In this document: positions 1-11,531 of the stretch, one piece after another
How positions within the stretch are numbered: position 1 is the first letter of the stretch
How the letters are laid out: each line of letters starts with the position of its first letter
Assembly (NCBI RefSeq): GCF_000471905.2
Contig: NW_006499883.1
Coordinates: 1,780,335-1,844,334, forward strand
DNA length: 64,000 nucleotides
Direction of reading: 5' to 3'
Origin: Amborella trichopoda
Lineage: Eukaryota; Streptophyta; Magnoliopsida; Amborellales; Amborellaceae
The notes under the pieces: model-generated
What the model saw: the letters and a program-made list of their open reading frames with translations, nothing else
Database searches by the model: none
What the model was told of the DNA's origin: nothing
Made by a program: the position numbers and the translations under genes

Positions 1-137
1 TAGACATAATTTCTCATACATTTCATTTTCCTCTCAGAAGATCTTTTAACTCCAAGTCTTCTTCTTTTCCTTTCTCCTTTCCATCTTCATCTTCTCCCTT
101 CTTCTTTTCATCATCATCTTCTTCTTCCTGGATTTCC

Positions 138-3100
138 ATGGCTCCTAGGAAGACTATTGACCTTTCTAAGGATAAGGGAAAGAGTGCAGATCAAGCTGAT
201 GATAGAAGAAAGGAAGAGGCTCTCCCTCGATAGCATTAGGCATTTTCTTGAGGGCCTCCCCTCCCATATTTTGCAAGGCCTAATAACATGTGATGCTCCT
301 CGACGAGTTTAGGTTTATCCTGTTAATGGCCCCTGGTTTGGTTCCTCACTGCTCGGCAATGGCTTGAGCTTATGGCCTTTTTAGCCTCGATTTCAATTGT
401 GGGTATCTTGACCATGGCATCTTGTTATGTGAATTCTCCACTTCTCAAGGTCCTTGCTGAGAGATTTAACTTTCAGACCAACACCTTCTTCCTCCCTACG
501 GGAGAGACGACTCCTACTTTGAAGGAAGCTGTCAAGATCTCTAGCTTGAGTCTGTCTGGTATTGCATATCAACAATCCACTACGACGGATGATCATTCCT
601 TCTTGGGTGGGCGACTATTGGGGGCAGCCTCCTACTCTTCTCATGGTGATTGGGTTGACATGGAGTTGATGGTCCTTAATCGAGAGCGATCATGGGCCGC
701 CGAGCATATGTGTATCTTTCTCTTTGTGCGTTTGGGATTGATCATCTTTCTGAGTGGTTGAAAGACTGTTCGTAATACTCTTATCCCTCTGGCCCATACT
801 TTCTAGGAGAGAGCAGGTTATAGCATTATTCCCGCCGTGTTAGCGGGCATATATCGAGTTCTTCACAACCGAGTTACTCAAGTTGACCGATTGATCGAGG
901 GCAGTACCCTGATTTTACATGTGTGTTCCTGAACTCAATATTTTACTTCTTTTTTTTTTCTTCTAAAACTCAGTTTTTCCCTTGTTTTTGTTCTTGGAAT
1001 TCAATTTTTTTATCATAGAGATGTACCTGAAAAGACCAGGAGGTAGTTGAAGATGGAAAGCGAGGAGCGTCAATGAACGCTCGGATCGGGAGTTATTGTA
1101 TTCTCTTTTCAATAAATGCTTCAAAACGTAGCATGAAGGTGAATTTGGCGGGATGAAATCATATGAATTTTTGTCCAAATTTTAAAAATCTTGCTTAGAT
1201 CATGAAATTCACATAAGAAACTCTGATTGTCATGTTTTCTCTTTTGATAGAAAATCTATTTGGATGTTTATTTTTTTGCTTTGAGAAATGCTTGGGCATG
1301 ACTTTGATATGTTTGCTTAAAATGTTTTAGTGAATATTGGATTGTCATTTTTTTTTGGTGATTTTGAAAGTGGCATACCACTTATTTTGGCTTAGTAGAA
1401 AAAATATATTTTCCCAAATTTCGAAGTAGATAATGATTTGCGAAGCTTTCATAAGATACTTCGATTGTGGTTAAATATTTTTTTGAAAAAATTGCCTAGA
1501 CATGTATAGATTCTTCTCTTGAAATTACTTCTGACATGTTTATGAATAGTTCGGTTAAATACTTGAATGGTTGAGAGTTGGGTTGAATTCCAATTTCTTG
1601 TGTTTAAAATAGACTCATGATAAGATGATTAGTACAAAGTTTATTAGTATTGCCCCTTACATTGGTCGTTTTTGCACCTGAAGATGAAGGGTAAGCATGA
1701 TTTAGAAATCCATCTCGGGAAGCTGAGGTGGGAAGTTACCTGTATCCCCTATCGTGTGGAAAAGGACAGGGGGTCGAGCTCCTCATATTTCCATGTCTGC
1801 AGCTAGCAGACCACCCCATAGAGGAAAGGCTATGGAGGAAGTGCAGCGAGTCGAGGGGTCCTGAAGTGAGCAGATCAGTTTAGGGTGAGTCTAGTCATCC
1901 TTTGACTAGAGCAGCTATTTGGGCTAAAGGGAGTCAGGAGGGTCGGGTGTCGATCATCAGGGGATCTAAAAGGGCTTGACCTTGGAGATGTAGATGTCGA
2001 TGGGAGTGCATTTTCGGATGAGGATCCAATATCTCCTCCATTGCCGCTTTCTGATGAGAGAGGCGAGAGCAAGAAAGAGAGAGGATTCGAGATACCTATG
2101 AGGGGGCAATGATCAAGGATGAGCCGAAGGTGTTTCAACAGGAGGTGGATTTGTCCGTCGACCATGGGACACTTTCGGACGGCGAGAGATGCTCTTTGCG
2201 GGCTTTCCTTGCGTATATGTTCGGGGAGTTTCTGTTTCCCGACCGGACCAAGGGTCGAGCTCATCTATCTGTGGTTTGGGCGATACGACAACTGGATTAT
2301 TTGGAACGAGTGGCCTAGGGTCTGGTGATTGTGGGCTGGTTACATCGTCACCTTTGTAGTGTTGTTACGGGTTGTGCGATTCTTCTCCAGGTTTGGGCAT
2401 GGAAGCAAGTTACTATTCCTTGCCCTCTTTCGAACCAACTAGCACCGTCATTTCTGACTATTCATCGCTGGTCATATGGAGTATGGGAGACTGAAGACGT
2501 CTTTTCGAGGTTATACTACTCACTATTCTTGGATTCCCAAACTGCAAGAGAGGTGAGTCGCGAGTCTCTCTCTCTCTCTTCTTCTTATTTTTCTTCTTTT
2601 CTCTCTCTTTTTTTTCTCCAGGTTTGGGCATGGAAGCATATTACTATTCCTTGCCCTCTTCCGAACCGACTAGCACCGTCATTTCTGACTATTCATCGCT
2701 GGTCATATGGAGTATGGGAGACTGAAGACGTCTTTTCGAGGTTATACTACTCACTATTCTTGAATTCCCAAACTGCAAGAGAGGTGAGTCGCGAGTCTCT
2801 CTCTCTCTTCTTCTTATTTTTCTTCTTTTCTCTCTCTTTTTTTTTTTTATTTGCTCAAAGCCTGCTCTTGAGTTGACTTATCTTCTTTTATTTTCCAGAT
2901 TGATTGGACTCCTATGAGAGTCCCGGCTGCTTATGCTGCGTCTTCTCGGGCTTTAAAGACGACGACTCATCTGATTTGTATGTTACTGGTGATGCCATAT
3001 TTTCTTGGTCGAGTTCGTCATCAATTTGGCTTTCCTCAGTCTTTCTTTGAGATTACCCTACCCTGGACTCCAGTTAACACTGTTGATGAGGATGCCTATA

Positions 3101-3958
3101 TGAGAGAGATGACTCTTTGGATAGAGGAGTGGAGGTATAAGACTGCTCGAGTTATCAGTGAGGAGGAGGAGGAGGGCATCTCCTTGCCTTTGTATGAGGA
3201 GAGATACATGGTTGTTTTGAGGGACATAACCACCCTGACTAATCATAGTGAGGTGATGATGCGATAGATGAGGATTGCCTATCTTGGTGAGGGCTAGTCT
3301 TCTGGTGAGGAAGTCTCTTCTCTTCATGCTGAGCGTGATTCGGTGGTAGAGGAGCGAGATTCGATCGTGGAGGATCTCGAGAGTCTTCGTCGGGACTTTG
3401 AGGGGATGAGAGAGGCGAGGGCTGTGGCAGAGCGTGACTCTATGAGGGATGAGCTGGAGAGGGTTCAGACCGAGCTGGAGAGAGCGCGATCAGTACCATC
3501 TTCTTCTATTGTTGTTCCCACCCTTCCTAGACCATCTCCCGTCCTCATTGGACATTTAGAGAGATGTTTGGTCAGGAAGGATGTGGCTCTGGATCTCTAC
3601 CAATTGGAGAGGGTATGCTTTGCTTTTATCTTTATATTCTTTGGTGATTTCCCCTCTTTTCTTTTCTTTTTCCTTTTTTTTTTGTTGCGACCTCTCTCAT
3701 TTTGTGTTTTTTGTTTAACAGAATTTGGTCAGAGATCAATGCCATGAGCTTCTGGAGGATGTGAAAGGTCTTATAGACAAAAGTGGCAAGTTGTCAATAC
3801 CTATATTGGCTGCACGTGGTAACCATTCTTTAGCAGATGTGAATCCTTATGTGAGGGTGCTGCTACCATCTTCTGCTCAGAGTCAGTCGTAATCTCGGGC
3901 GTCTACTTAGATGACGAGGGGTTCGAGGCAGGTACGACTGAAGCTGGAGGAGGGATAG
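138..3958 (+). mobile_element. Fossil plant-mobile-domain (PMD) reading frame, probable extra ORF of a Tat-type Ty3/gypsy element
   Basis: A broken gene-like stretch on the plus strand. Recognisable parts are a basic start (MAPRKTIDLSKDKGKS, from 138); a PMD-like block at 372-761 with the motif TNTFFLPTGETTPTLKEAV, resembling the 'TNTFxFPxGExTxTLxD' core of plant mobile domains; further PMD-like blocks at 2109-2318, 2391-2860 and 2914-3267; an acidic coiled coil at 3343-3500 rich in Glu, Arg and Leu; and a short basic tail near 3910-3955. Stretches with splice-site-like borders separate the blocks, as expected for a spliced extra ORF. It lies head to head with a Tat pol 3' end (4225-5495, minus strand), matching the antisense extra ORFs known from Tat elements. 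It is broken in many places and looks old. A stand-alone PMD pseudogene is the alternative. Confidence 0.55.
2391..2852 (+). repeat. 231-bp direct tandem duplication inside the PMD fossil
   Basis: Two copies with a 231-bp period, the second starting at 2622. They are nearly identical, including a pyrimidine-rich tract before and a GTGAGT-like site after the coding-like block, so a whole exon-like unit with its flanks was copied. The close match suggests the duplication is younger than the general decay of the element. Confidence 0.85.
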
Positions 3959-4224
3959 GTGAGCGTTCGTACAACAATTTTTTACGAAGATTTAGGGTCA
4001 AGGATGTGACCTTTCCTTTTTCTTCTCTTCCCCCCCTACCCGCCCCCACGCCCCCCCGCTTTCCCTTTTTTTTTTTTCTGAATATACGCTTGGCTTTTAT
4101 TTTCGCTCTTTTGTCTATTTTTGATGTGTGAAATCTCACGTGTGCAATTGATTCATCGAGATTTGAGGGACACTTATTTACACATACCTTTAAAACTGAA
4201 TTTTGACAAACTCAATCCCCTAGT

Positions 4225-5495
4225 TATTGGGGTTTTGTCCCAAAATTCCAGTTAATGGATTGTCATACAAACACACGGCGATGAGTTTGCCTCTTTCTGC
4301 CTCAGGGGATTCAGTTGAGAGAAAATGCTCTCAAACTAGCCAATGTCATCATCGGCGAGGTTCACCCATTTACGATATGTTGTAGTTGGCAATTATATTC
4401 ATGCAACCATAGAGTATCAGGTTAGTTTCAAGTCTTCATAACAGGCATAGGAAATTGGCTTCGAGAGTAAGGCTAGATCAACTAACAGTTTAACCTCTTG
4501 TAGTGATGGAGGAAATCTTTTTTAGAAATGAATGATTTTAACTGTCAATTTGAAAAGCATTTTCAAATAAGGAAGGGCCTTACAGTTTTTGCTACCTATA
4601 TCCCCTTTGGTGGTCATTTTCTTTATTATATTATTTTATTAATTTATTAAAGATCGTGAAAATGATTTCCTTGTGAGATCGTGAGGGTCCCCTTGCCCTT
4701 TGAAGCTCTCATCTTGTGTTTCGCATAACAATGAGGAGTTATTTGGGGTTCTTGTCGGGCTTCCTTCTTGGAGAGATGTCGACATTCTTCCCAAGGTCTG
4801 TTGAAGTCTTAGGTCTCCAATTCATGTTGCTTTCCCATATCTTCATGAGGTTGGTTATGTTGGAAACCTGTAGGGATTAGGAGGAGTCTCCATCCTTTGG
4901 GTCTACTTATGCTTGTGGATTGCAAGTACTTATTTTATACTTGAGATTTTGGACTAATGCCTCCTTTTTAGAGATTTTTTTTTTTTTTTTACTCGTGGTG
5001 CCTTTTTAGGTTTTCACCACGTCACTTATTATTATTATTGTTTTATTTTATTTTTTATTCTATTACGGGTAATATTTTTTGAGATACATCATGTTAATGG
5101 GGTCGTTGAGTTCATACCCCTCCTTATTTTTATTTTATAGGAATTGCCTGCATGCACTCAAGCTACCACGAATGGCCCCCCTCCCAATTAGGTTTGAATT
5201 TGCCTAATGGATGTGGATTTGCAGGAGTGTGAAAGATCTTCATGAGTACCATGTCTCCTTCTCTGAATTGTCGGGGAACAATTTTTCTTTGGTATGCCAT
5301 CTCTATTCTACAATGATAAGCTGCAATATTTTGTGTTGCTCATAGTAGTCTTTCATCCAGAGTATTGAGAGCAGCGACTTTTGCTTTGATCTTCTGTTCC
5401 TTATCTAAATCTTTATGAATAAGCACTCAGATAGATGGTATCTTGACTTCAATGGGTAGCACAACCTTCGTACCATACACTACTAACTATAGGGT
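4225..5495 (-). mobile_element. Ty3/gypsy Tat-lineage fossil fragment (integrase C-terminal region and 3' spacer)
   Basis: This stretch matches 25610-26870 over its whole length in the same orientation. Shared landmarks include the run around CAGGGGATTCAG (4308 and 25674), the GGCGAGGTTCACCCAT block (4356 and 25724) and the integrase C-terminal stretch. It is therefore a second, shorter copy of the pol 3' end and downstream spacer of the Tat element at 25-31.5 kb. No LTR could be delimited. It is broken and old. Its upper border near 5495 is abrupt. Confidence 0.75.
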
Positions 5496-6990
5496 AAGGT
5501 CACAAATAGGGGAATGATGAAATCCCCAATTTGGATGAAAGATGAGTGTTTGAACTCCATTGCAAGTTTAGAAAAAGAAAGAAATGAGATGTTTGTTTGA
5601 GAAAAATCCGAACCAACTATAGAGTGGCATATCCCTAGTGGAATCGCTAGTTAGTCGGGGCCGGGTTTTCTCGGTGAGAGGAAACCCTCTCTCAATCAAC
5701 CGCAAAAGGGGCCCATGCGCTTCACTTGTGTGTGTGCATGCTCTTTTATAGAGTGGATAGGAGGAACCAACAACGAGAGAGATTTTATTGACAAGAATGC
5801 ATTTAGGCGCCTACCTCGTCGTTTGGGGGTTCGAAGATACGCCCAGGTAATTGCCCTCTTATAACAATTACGCAGCCCTTCGGCTGTCTGCCAGCGCAGT
5901 TTGGATACGAATTATCCTCAAACTTCAACACGTCATCTCCTTCTTTTGTCCCAAAACTTGCAATGTGAAATAAAATGGCACTCCTCTATGATGGTTTTTA
6001 ATTGAGCAAGGTTTGGCTGGCAAAGAAAGAATAAAGAAGAAATGATGACATAAATCCTTTTATTTGCATAAACGCTATGAGACTCTGCAATCAGAGCGAC
6101 TAAAGAATAGAAACTCTCTCGACTACCAAGTTTGATGACTCCACCGAGTGAGTGAGGGCGAGAGCATCTATATCTCGTACAACTCGACTCGATTGTACGG
6201 AGAGGAAGTTAGAGTGACGATCTGAGTGTTAAAACTCTTAAGACGGCTTTGAGAAGTATCGAGTCAAGCGTATGATGGATATCAAGATGCTATTAATGCA
6301 TGACAAGGAAATGACTGAAGAGTGTGGGACAGAATCGTATCCGCAAGAGGAAAGGACACATGTGTGAGCTTAGAGGGGTGCAGTAGGGTAGAGACGGATG
6401 TCCGCTCTAGGGTGTGGCTCTGTACTCTACGAGTGAAGAATAAAAGAGAGAAGAAAGAAAGAATGGGGCTACAAAAAGGCCGGAGCCATGAGATGTTGGA
6501 GCCGCACGTAGTTGAGGACTCGTGCACAACAAAGCAAAGAGAAGGAAGAAGGGATGGGGTCGCACGTTACTGCGGCTCTGGATGAAGCACTGTGTTAGTA
6601 AGAGAAGAACGAAGACGAGGTGGTCAGATGCCGGGGCTGCATGTAGATGCAGCTCCAGATGAAGCACAGTGTTAGCAAGAGAAGAGCGGAGACGAGGTGG
6701 TCAGATGCCTGAGCCGCACGTAGATGCAGCTCTGTGCACAACATAAAATAGAAGAAAGGAGACAGGGGCCGCACTTTGTTGCAGCTCCGTGTGTGGCAGG
6801 GTGAGAGAGAGGTGAAGAAAAAGAGAGATGGGGCCGCTGAGTACTGTAGCTCCAAAGTTTTACGCACGCAGAGATGAGAAAGAGAGATAGGGTTGCAGAT
6901 GCTGCGGTTCTGGTCGGAGCAAAAAAGCTCATGTTTTGGAATTTAATGAGGAGTGAGTTGAGACCAATAACCAATTTGTTGAAGATTTAT
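5496..6990. other. Unassigned region, possibly LTR-derived, with a short tandem repeat
   Basis: No coding region could be supported. The sequence is less AT-rich than its surroundings and has LTR-like features such as a TTTTATAGAGTGG stretch near 5740, but no terminal repeats could be paired. From 6390 on it is purine-rich and carries diverged repeats of a GCCGCACGTAGATGCAGCTC-type motif. The overlapping minus-strand reading frames here are by-products of this repeat. Confidence 0.4.
6582..6733. repeat. About 77-bp tandem repeat, two full units
   Basis: Two adjacent units share GATGAAGCAC, GTGTTAG and the GACGAGGTGGTCAGATGCC block (6616 and 6692), followed by a GTAGATGCAGCTC end. More diverged partial units with the same ending flank them on both sides. 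No coding role is apparent. Confidence 0.7.
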
Positions 6991-7356
6991 CCTTTTCAAC
7001 TTGTTAAAGATTTATTGTCTTTCTCTTCTATGAGATGAAATGTCTCCTATTGAAAATATTTTCTATGTGACTTTGTAAATTTGGACCATAGATTTTGGAA
7101 CTGCATAGTCAAGATATTACTTGAAATATGATCAGACTAGCCCAATTGGACTCTAATTTGGTTAGATACAAGCAAATTTGTTTTTGTGACATTTGAATTT
7201 AGATTTTGCAATGCTCCTATTTCTCCTTAAATATAAATTATAAAGCAGTTACAGCTCTCATATTCGACATCTTGGTGGACCATGTTTCATTCACTACTAG
7301 AGGATATCAGCTAGGAGAAAATTAGGAAAAGATTTTTAGAATTTACAAATAAATGT
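6991..7356. other. AT-rich stretch with no feature seen
   Basis: No long open frame, repeat or recognisable element could be supported in this interval. Confidence 0.5.
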
Positions 7357-7372
7357 ATTTTTAAACTCTCTC

Positions 7373-7472
7373 TAGGGGTGGCATCGGGTCAGGTCCAGAC
7401 CTGAACCCAGAGCCGACCCGCCGAGTCCAATTTTTGAATCCCATACTGGACCCGGATCAGGTCCACCCCTCA
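7373..7472. mobile_element. Short hAT-like MITE remnant flanked by a 16-bp direct repeat
   Basis: The left end TAGGGGTGGCATCGGGTC and the right end GGTCCACCCCTCA form imperfect inverted repeats of the common plant hAT type (TAGGGGTGG...CCACCCCTA), rich in GGGTC/GACCC. A 16-bp direct repeat, ATTTTTAAACTCTCTC, lies at 7357-7372 and 7479-7494. That is longer than the 8-bp duplication hAT elements make, so the flanking repeat needs another explanation. Confidence 0.5.
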
Positions 7473-7695
7473 GGTCCCATTTTTAAACTCTCTCCCTCCC
7501 TTCACACATGCACACAAAACGCTATAGCATTTTTGCCAGTGTGTACTCTCAACGGTCAGATCATTGAGCGAATGGTGCATAACATTATTTCTTAGGTCTT
7601 CCAAACTTCCGAAAAGGGTAACCTTGTTAAAAGTATAAAAAGGCTTTTGACAAAATAACCAAACTACCCTTGTAATTTGCATAAGTATTTTGTGT

Positions 7696-7917
7696 ACATT
7701 TTATCTTATTAAAATTATTTCTTTTATATTTTTTACATGTACCGCTTTGTCTGAAGTGCGTAAAGAAATTAAAATTCGAAAAGTACAAGCTCTCAACTGT
7801 TCAATCACATTTTATCTTACTAAAATTATTTCTTTTATATTTTTTACATGTACCGCTTTGTCTGAAGTGCGTAAAGAAATTAAAATTCGAAAAGTACAAA
7901 CTCTCAACTGTTCAATC
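7696..7917. repeat. 111-bp tandem duplication
   Basis: Units 7696-7806 and 7807-7917 are almost identical. Because 111 is a multiple of three, an open frame runs through both units on the plus strand, but its translation is low-complexity and resembles no family I know. I treat it as a duplication without a gene. Confidence 0.85.
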
Positions 7918-8137
7918 AAGATGATACAATTGAAACTGATAGAACGCCTACAAAAAATATATTACATTTTTTTATGTGTACAAAGACACGAAACAAGAGG
8001 AGCACACTGCACGGCTGAATTTGTATAAGTCTTATTTATCAGGGGAAGGAAATGCAGATTGAGGATGTGGATAGTTTAGCAAAACCAGAGTTGGACCTAC
8101 CTGGTTTAATATTTAAATCTCACTTGGTTATTATAAT

Positions 8138-8533
8138 GGGTGTGGTTTGTATAAAGTTGAAATCCTAAACAATCAACGTAAGGCTCATCACTATATATTA
8201 TAGAAAGATGATTTTTCAATAGCAAAAATCGTTGTGGTGGTCTGAAAATTTATTTCCAACTCTAATAATAAAATTTTAAATATTAAAAAATGGTGTAAAT
8301 CAAACATATTTATTAATACTTGAAAATATATTGAAAATTGACGGCCCCAATAGTTCATTACAAGATGCACTATTTTCTAGACTTGAAATCCATTTCTGTT
8401 TAGTGTATACATCTTGAGGTCGCGATAATCAATTTGAAGGTTTTTGGACATCGAAACAACATCTTTTAGTGAATTTTTGATATGCGCATTAATTTGATTA
8501 TTCAGAGCCTCAACCTTATATAAACATTTTCCT
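8138..8533 (+). mobile_element. MITE family M1, complete copy with 8-bp target-site duplication
   Basis: A 396-bp non-coding element. The left end GGGTGTGGTTTGTATAAAG and the right end (as reverse complement AGGAAAATGTTTATATAAGG) form imperfect terminal inverted repeats of about 40 bp, which continue into a CTAAACAATCAA-type block. The flanking direct repeat ATTATAAT is perfect at 8130-8137 and 8534-8541. The interior carries family landmarks: AAATTGACGG, ACAAGATGCACTATTTT and a variant of the palindromic TCTTGATGTCGAGATGATCAA. The 8-bp duplication suits hAT-like elements, although the tips lack the usual CA or TA start. The superfamily is unassigned. Confidence 0.85.
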
Positions 8534-9179
8534 ATTATAATTGCCCCATCACTGAAAGTGCTTATTTATGAAGACCATGTAGTGTTTTATTCCCAAAAAG
8601 AATAAAAAAAAACTTCACTCTCACTCTCTATCTCTCTATGTAGTTAATTATAAAAAAAGATAAAAACAACTATATCATGTTGTTTTTCCAAAATTATGAG
8701 AACCACATGAAAAACTCGGGCCAACTCAAACTCACCAAATCAGGATCTTTAGAAAAAATCAAATAAATTATAAAAATCCTCAAAAGAAACAAATTGTTTA
8801 TAATAAGTTTTTTTTTATATATTTTCTATCATTTTGACAAAGATTGAAAAGTGTTTTGGCTATGAATATTTATTTTTAAATTTTTCCTTCTTTTTAGATT
8901 ATTTCTAAAGTGACTACCTCGCAAATTGATATTTTCAATATCTATTTTGTGATTGTTTTTTTAACCTCAATAAATGTGTATTGTTTAATTTTACTTTAAA
9001 CATATATATTTTTATTTTTAAATATTTTTAGTATTTTTTTATTTTTAACACTTTTTAATTTGGTCAGACTGACATGAGTAACTTGTATTGACTCTCGAGG
9101 CCGAGTTGTGTTTCTATTTATTGGTAAGCACCCTCCTTCCCTCTCTCTCCTTTGTAACACTTCTCAAGTTTTGGAAATA
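8534..9179. other. AT-rich stretch with no feature seen
   Basis: Long poly-T and poly-A runs and no supported gene. Confidence 0.5.
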
Positions 9180-9410
9180 ATGAATATTATAATGTATTTT
9201 TGGACTGTCAGCTTTCAAAATTTTTAAGTGCTCATAAATTTGCTTGACCTACACTATTTTTTAAACTTTAAATTTTATAATTAGATAAGAAAATAAATTT
9301 TCAGGCCATCAAAAAGATTTCTAAAATTGGAGCATCTTTCAATATTATTTGAAGGTGCGCTCTACTTTGATGGTTTAGAGCCTCAACCTTAGAGAAAAAA
9401 ATAAGTCAAT
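9180..9410 (-). mobile_element. MITE family M1, partial copy in reverse orientation
   Basis: The stretch reads as the reverse complement of one half of family M1. It includes the internal 'gccatcaaaa...tctaaaattgg' segment, the AAGGTGCGC block and the TTTAGAGCCTCAACCTTA end. The other end is missing or unrecognisable. Confidence 0.6.
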
Positions 9411-10194
9411 AGGGATTTGGCCCCTAACTTTGATAAAAATAAAGTAAAAGATTTTATGATAAAGCTCCTTGGTATTACCGTCAAGGCTATGATCCAATTT
9501 CAAAAGGTATAAACAACACCCATACAACAAAAATCTCTCTCTCTCTCTCTCTGAAAATGAAATGCCCATTTTCTCTGTCTTTATACTTCATTGCCGTTAT
9601 CTCGTTTGGTTTTTGTTTCCCCCCTTTGGTTTTTCAAATTCTTCCACACGCATGATTACACATTGCCCAAGCTCTATGCGTGATTTCGCACATGGCGGAA
9701 TGGATGTTCAAAATAGGGAAAAAGTCATTAAACCTCACTATCTAGAAAGGGAGTATGTTGTGGTAGCACCCCAATACTTCAGTTGCATAATGTAGCTTCT
9801 GATTAATACTTACAAGACCACTAACCATTTAAAAAAGGATGTGGTTTCTATAAGGTTGCAATTTTAAATAAAAATTTTGTTTTATTTTCATATTCATATA
9901 GTTATGATTAATTAGAAGGTTTTCAACATTAAAATGATAGATTTTTTAGGTGCATCCGTAATTCTAGATATGAAAATTATAATATCACACAAACTTTTTC
10001 TTTTAAAAAAATTGGGGCCTATATTCTCCACTTAATTATACAAAGCAATATAGTCTCTCTCTCTTCCATTTGCTAACAAACTCTCTCTTCCATTTGCTAA
10101 CAAAACCATGCCTCTCATTTGGCATCTCTCTCTCAAACATCCATTTGGTTTCGTAGCAAACTTGACCATTTCTCTCTCATTTGGTCTCTCTACC
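9411..10194. other. AT-rich stretch with a (CT)n run and a faint M1-like fragment
   Basis: A (CT)n microsatellite lies around 9535-9551. From about 9826 to 9970 a degraded M1-like fragment can be followed (GGATGTGGTTTCTATAAGG, then an 'aaggttttcaacatt' stretch). The 9562-9795 open frame shows no family resemblance and no codon pattern that I trust. Confidence 0.45.
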
Positions 10195-10692
10195 GGTGGT
10201 GTTGGAACCCACCATTCGGGCCGAGTACTTGCCTATGACCCATCCAAGTACTTGGATTGAGTCCGAGTAACTCCGCCCGAGTTGTGTCTAGTACTGTAGC
10301 TAAAAAAAATAGTTAAATTTTAAAAAAAAATCCAAAAAAATAATAAACGGGAAATATATATTTAAGGTAAAATTAAACAATACACATCAAAATAAGGTTA
10401 ACAAATGGTAAAAAAATATATTTTAAAAAATAAGTTTTTATTGGGGGTATTTTTGAAATAATCCAGAAAAAATAAAAAAATATAAAAATAAATATTTATT
10501 GCCAAATCACTTTCCAAGCTTTGCGAAGATGATAGAAAACACAAAAAAAAAGAAACATATTCCAAAAAAAAACTATTTTCTAGGATTTAAAAAAAAAATT
10601 AATATCCCCGAGTTGGGCCCAACTTGGACAACTCGGGCTCGAAGAGGACCCGAGCCCGAGTAACTCAGGCGAGTAGCAGACTTTGCGGACAC
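10195..10692. mobile_element. Possible non-autonomous hAT element with GAGT-rich subterminal repeats
   Basis: The right end, read as reverse complement, begins CAGTGTCCGCAAAGTC, close to the hAT terminal type CAGTGTTCGCAAATC. Both flanks of this stretch are dense in (C)CGAGT/ACTCGG motifs, typical of hAT subterminal repeats, and the middle is AT-rich filler. The left terminus is unclear: a candidate near 10195 is a poor match, and its 8-bp flank (CTCTCTAC) matches the right flank (CTCTCCGC) at only 6 of 8 positions. Confidence 0.35.
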
Positions 10693-11021
10693 TGCTCTCC
10701 GCATACACACACAGCATGTTTGGGACAAAAAAATCCAAGACATAAATTTGTTTCAAACAAAAATCACACCAGAACACAACCCAAAAGAAACGAATTACAG
10801 AGCAGAATAAGTTAGAGGGGAAGGGGAGTGGTGCTAAATTCTAAGCTTATAAGCACATTGGAGATGCAAAAGAAGCGAATCAGCTAAGGGTTACAGACAA
10901 CGGAAGCGAGGAGGAGAATTGCAGAGATGATGGCGTCGTCTTCCTCGGTGACACTACTGCGCTTAAATCGACACAATTTTCTCCTCATGATTTTCTCTTT
11001 GCTCGTCAATGCCTCCTCCTT

Positions 11022-11074
11022 TTGTTGTTGTTGTTGGTGGCGGTGGTGGTGGTGGTGGTGGTGGTAGTGGTGGT
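11022..11074. repeat. (GTT)n/(GGT)n microsatellite
   Basis: A run of GTT triplets passes into GGT/GTG triplets with few interruptions. On the minus strand an unstarted open frame reads the repeat as a His- and Gln-rich tract and then continues to a stop near 10900. I could not tie it to any gene family. Confidence 0.9.
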
Positions 11075-11254
11075 CTAAAGGGTTGCTACAGCCCTCTTCG
11101 TTCTCCCTTGGTGGTGCACTTTGGAAACCATGTTGTGAGAAAGAGTGTGTCTAGAGAGAGAGAAAGAGAGTAGGAGAGAGAGTGGGGAATTGAGGGGAGA
11201 GTGAGCGTGAGAGGGGTTTTATGTGCGAGAATGTAGCGGGATCGGGGTTTTTTT

Positions 11255-11521
11255 ATATTTATTTATAAAGTTTAAAGCTTAAAAAATAGTATAGATAGAT
11301 AGAACTTCAAAATCTTAAAAATTGACGGTTCAAAAATGCGTTACAATATACACTATTTTTAAAACTTGAATTTTTTTTTTATTTTTTATGTCTATGCTTC
11401 TTGATGTCGAGATGATCAATTTGAAGAAATTTGAACAACAAAACAAGCTCTTCTAGTGAAATTTTTGAAGTAGACTCAAATTTGATTGTTTAAAAGCCTT
11501 GGCTCTATATAAACTTTTCCC
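11255..11521 (+). mobile_element. MITE family M1, left-truncated copy
   Basis: It carries the M1 internal blocks AAATTGACGG, TGATGTCGAGATGATCAA and TTCTAGTGAAATTTTTGAAG, and the right terminus TATATAAACTTTTCCC. The left half is missing. It ends within a few bases of the next complete copy, so the two stand nearly end to end. Confidence 0.75.
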
Positions 11522-11531
11522 TTTTAAAATA

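Noticed and set aside
6282-6974. Overlapping minus-strand open frames with similar Ser/Leu-rich translations
   Set aside because: They arise from the tandem GCA- and purine-rich repeat and share no motif with a known family.
7690-8028. 112-codon open frame with an internal repeat
   Set aside because: It is produced by a 111-bp tandem duplication of AT-rich DNA; the translation is low-complexity.
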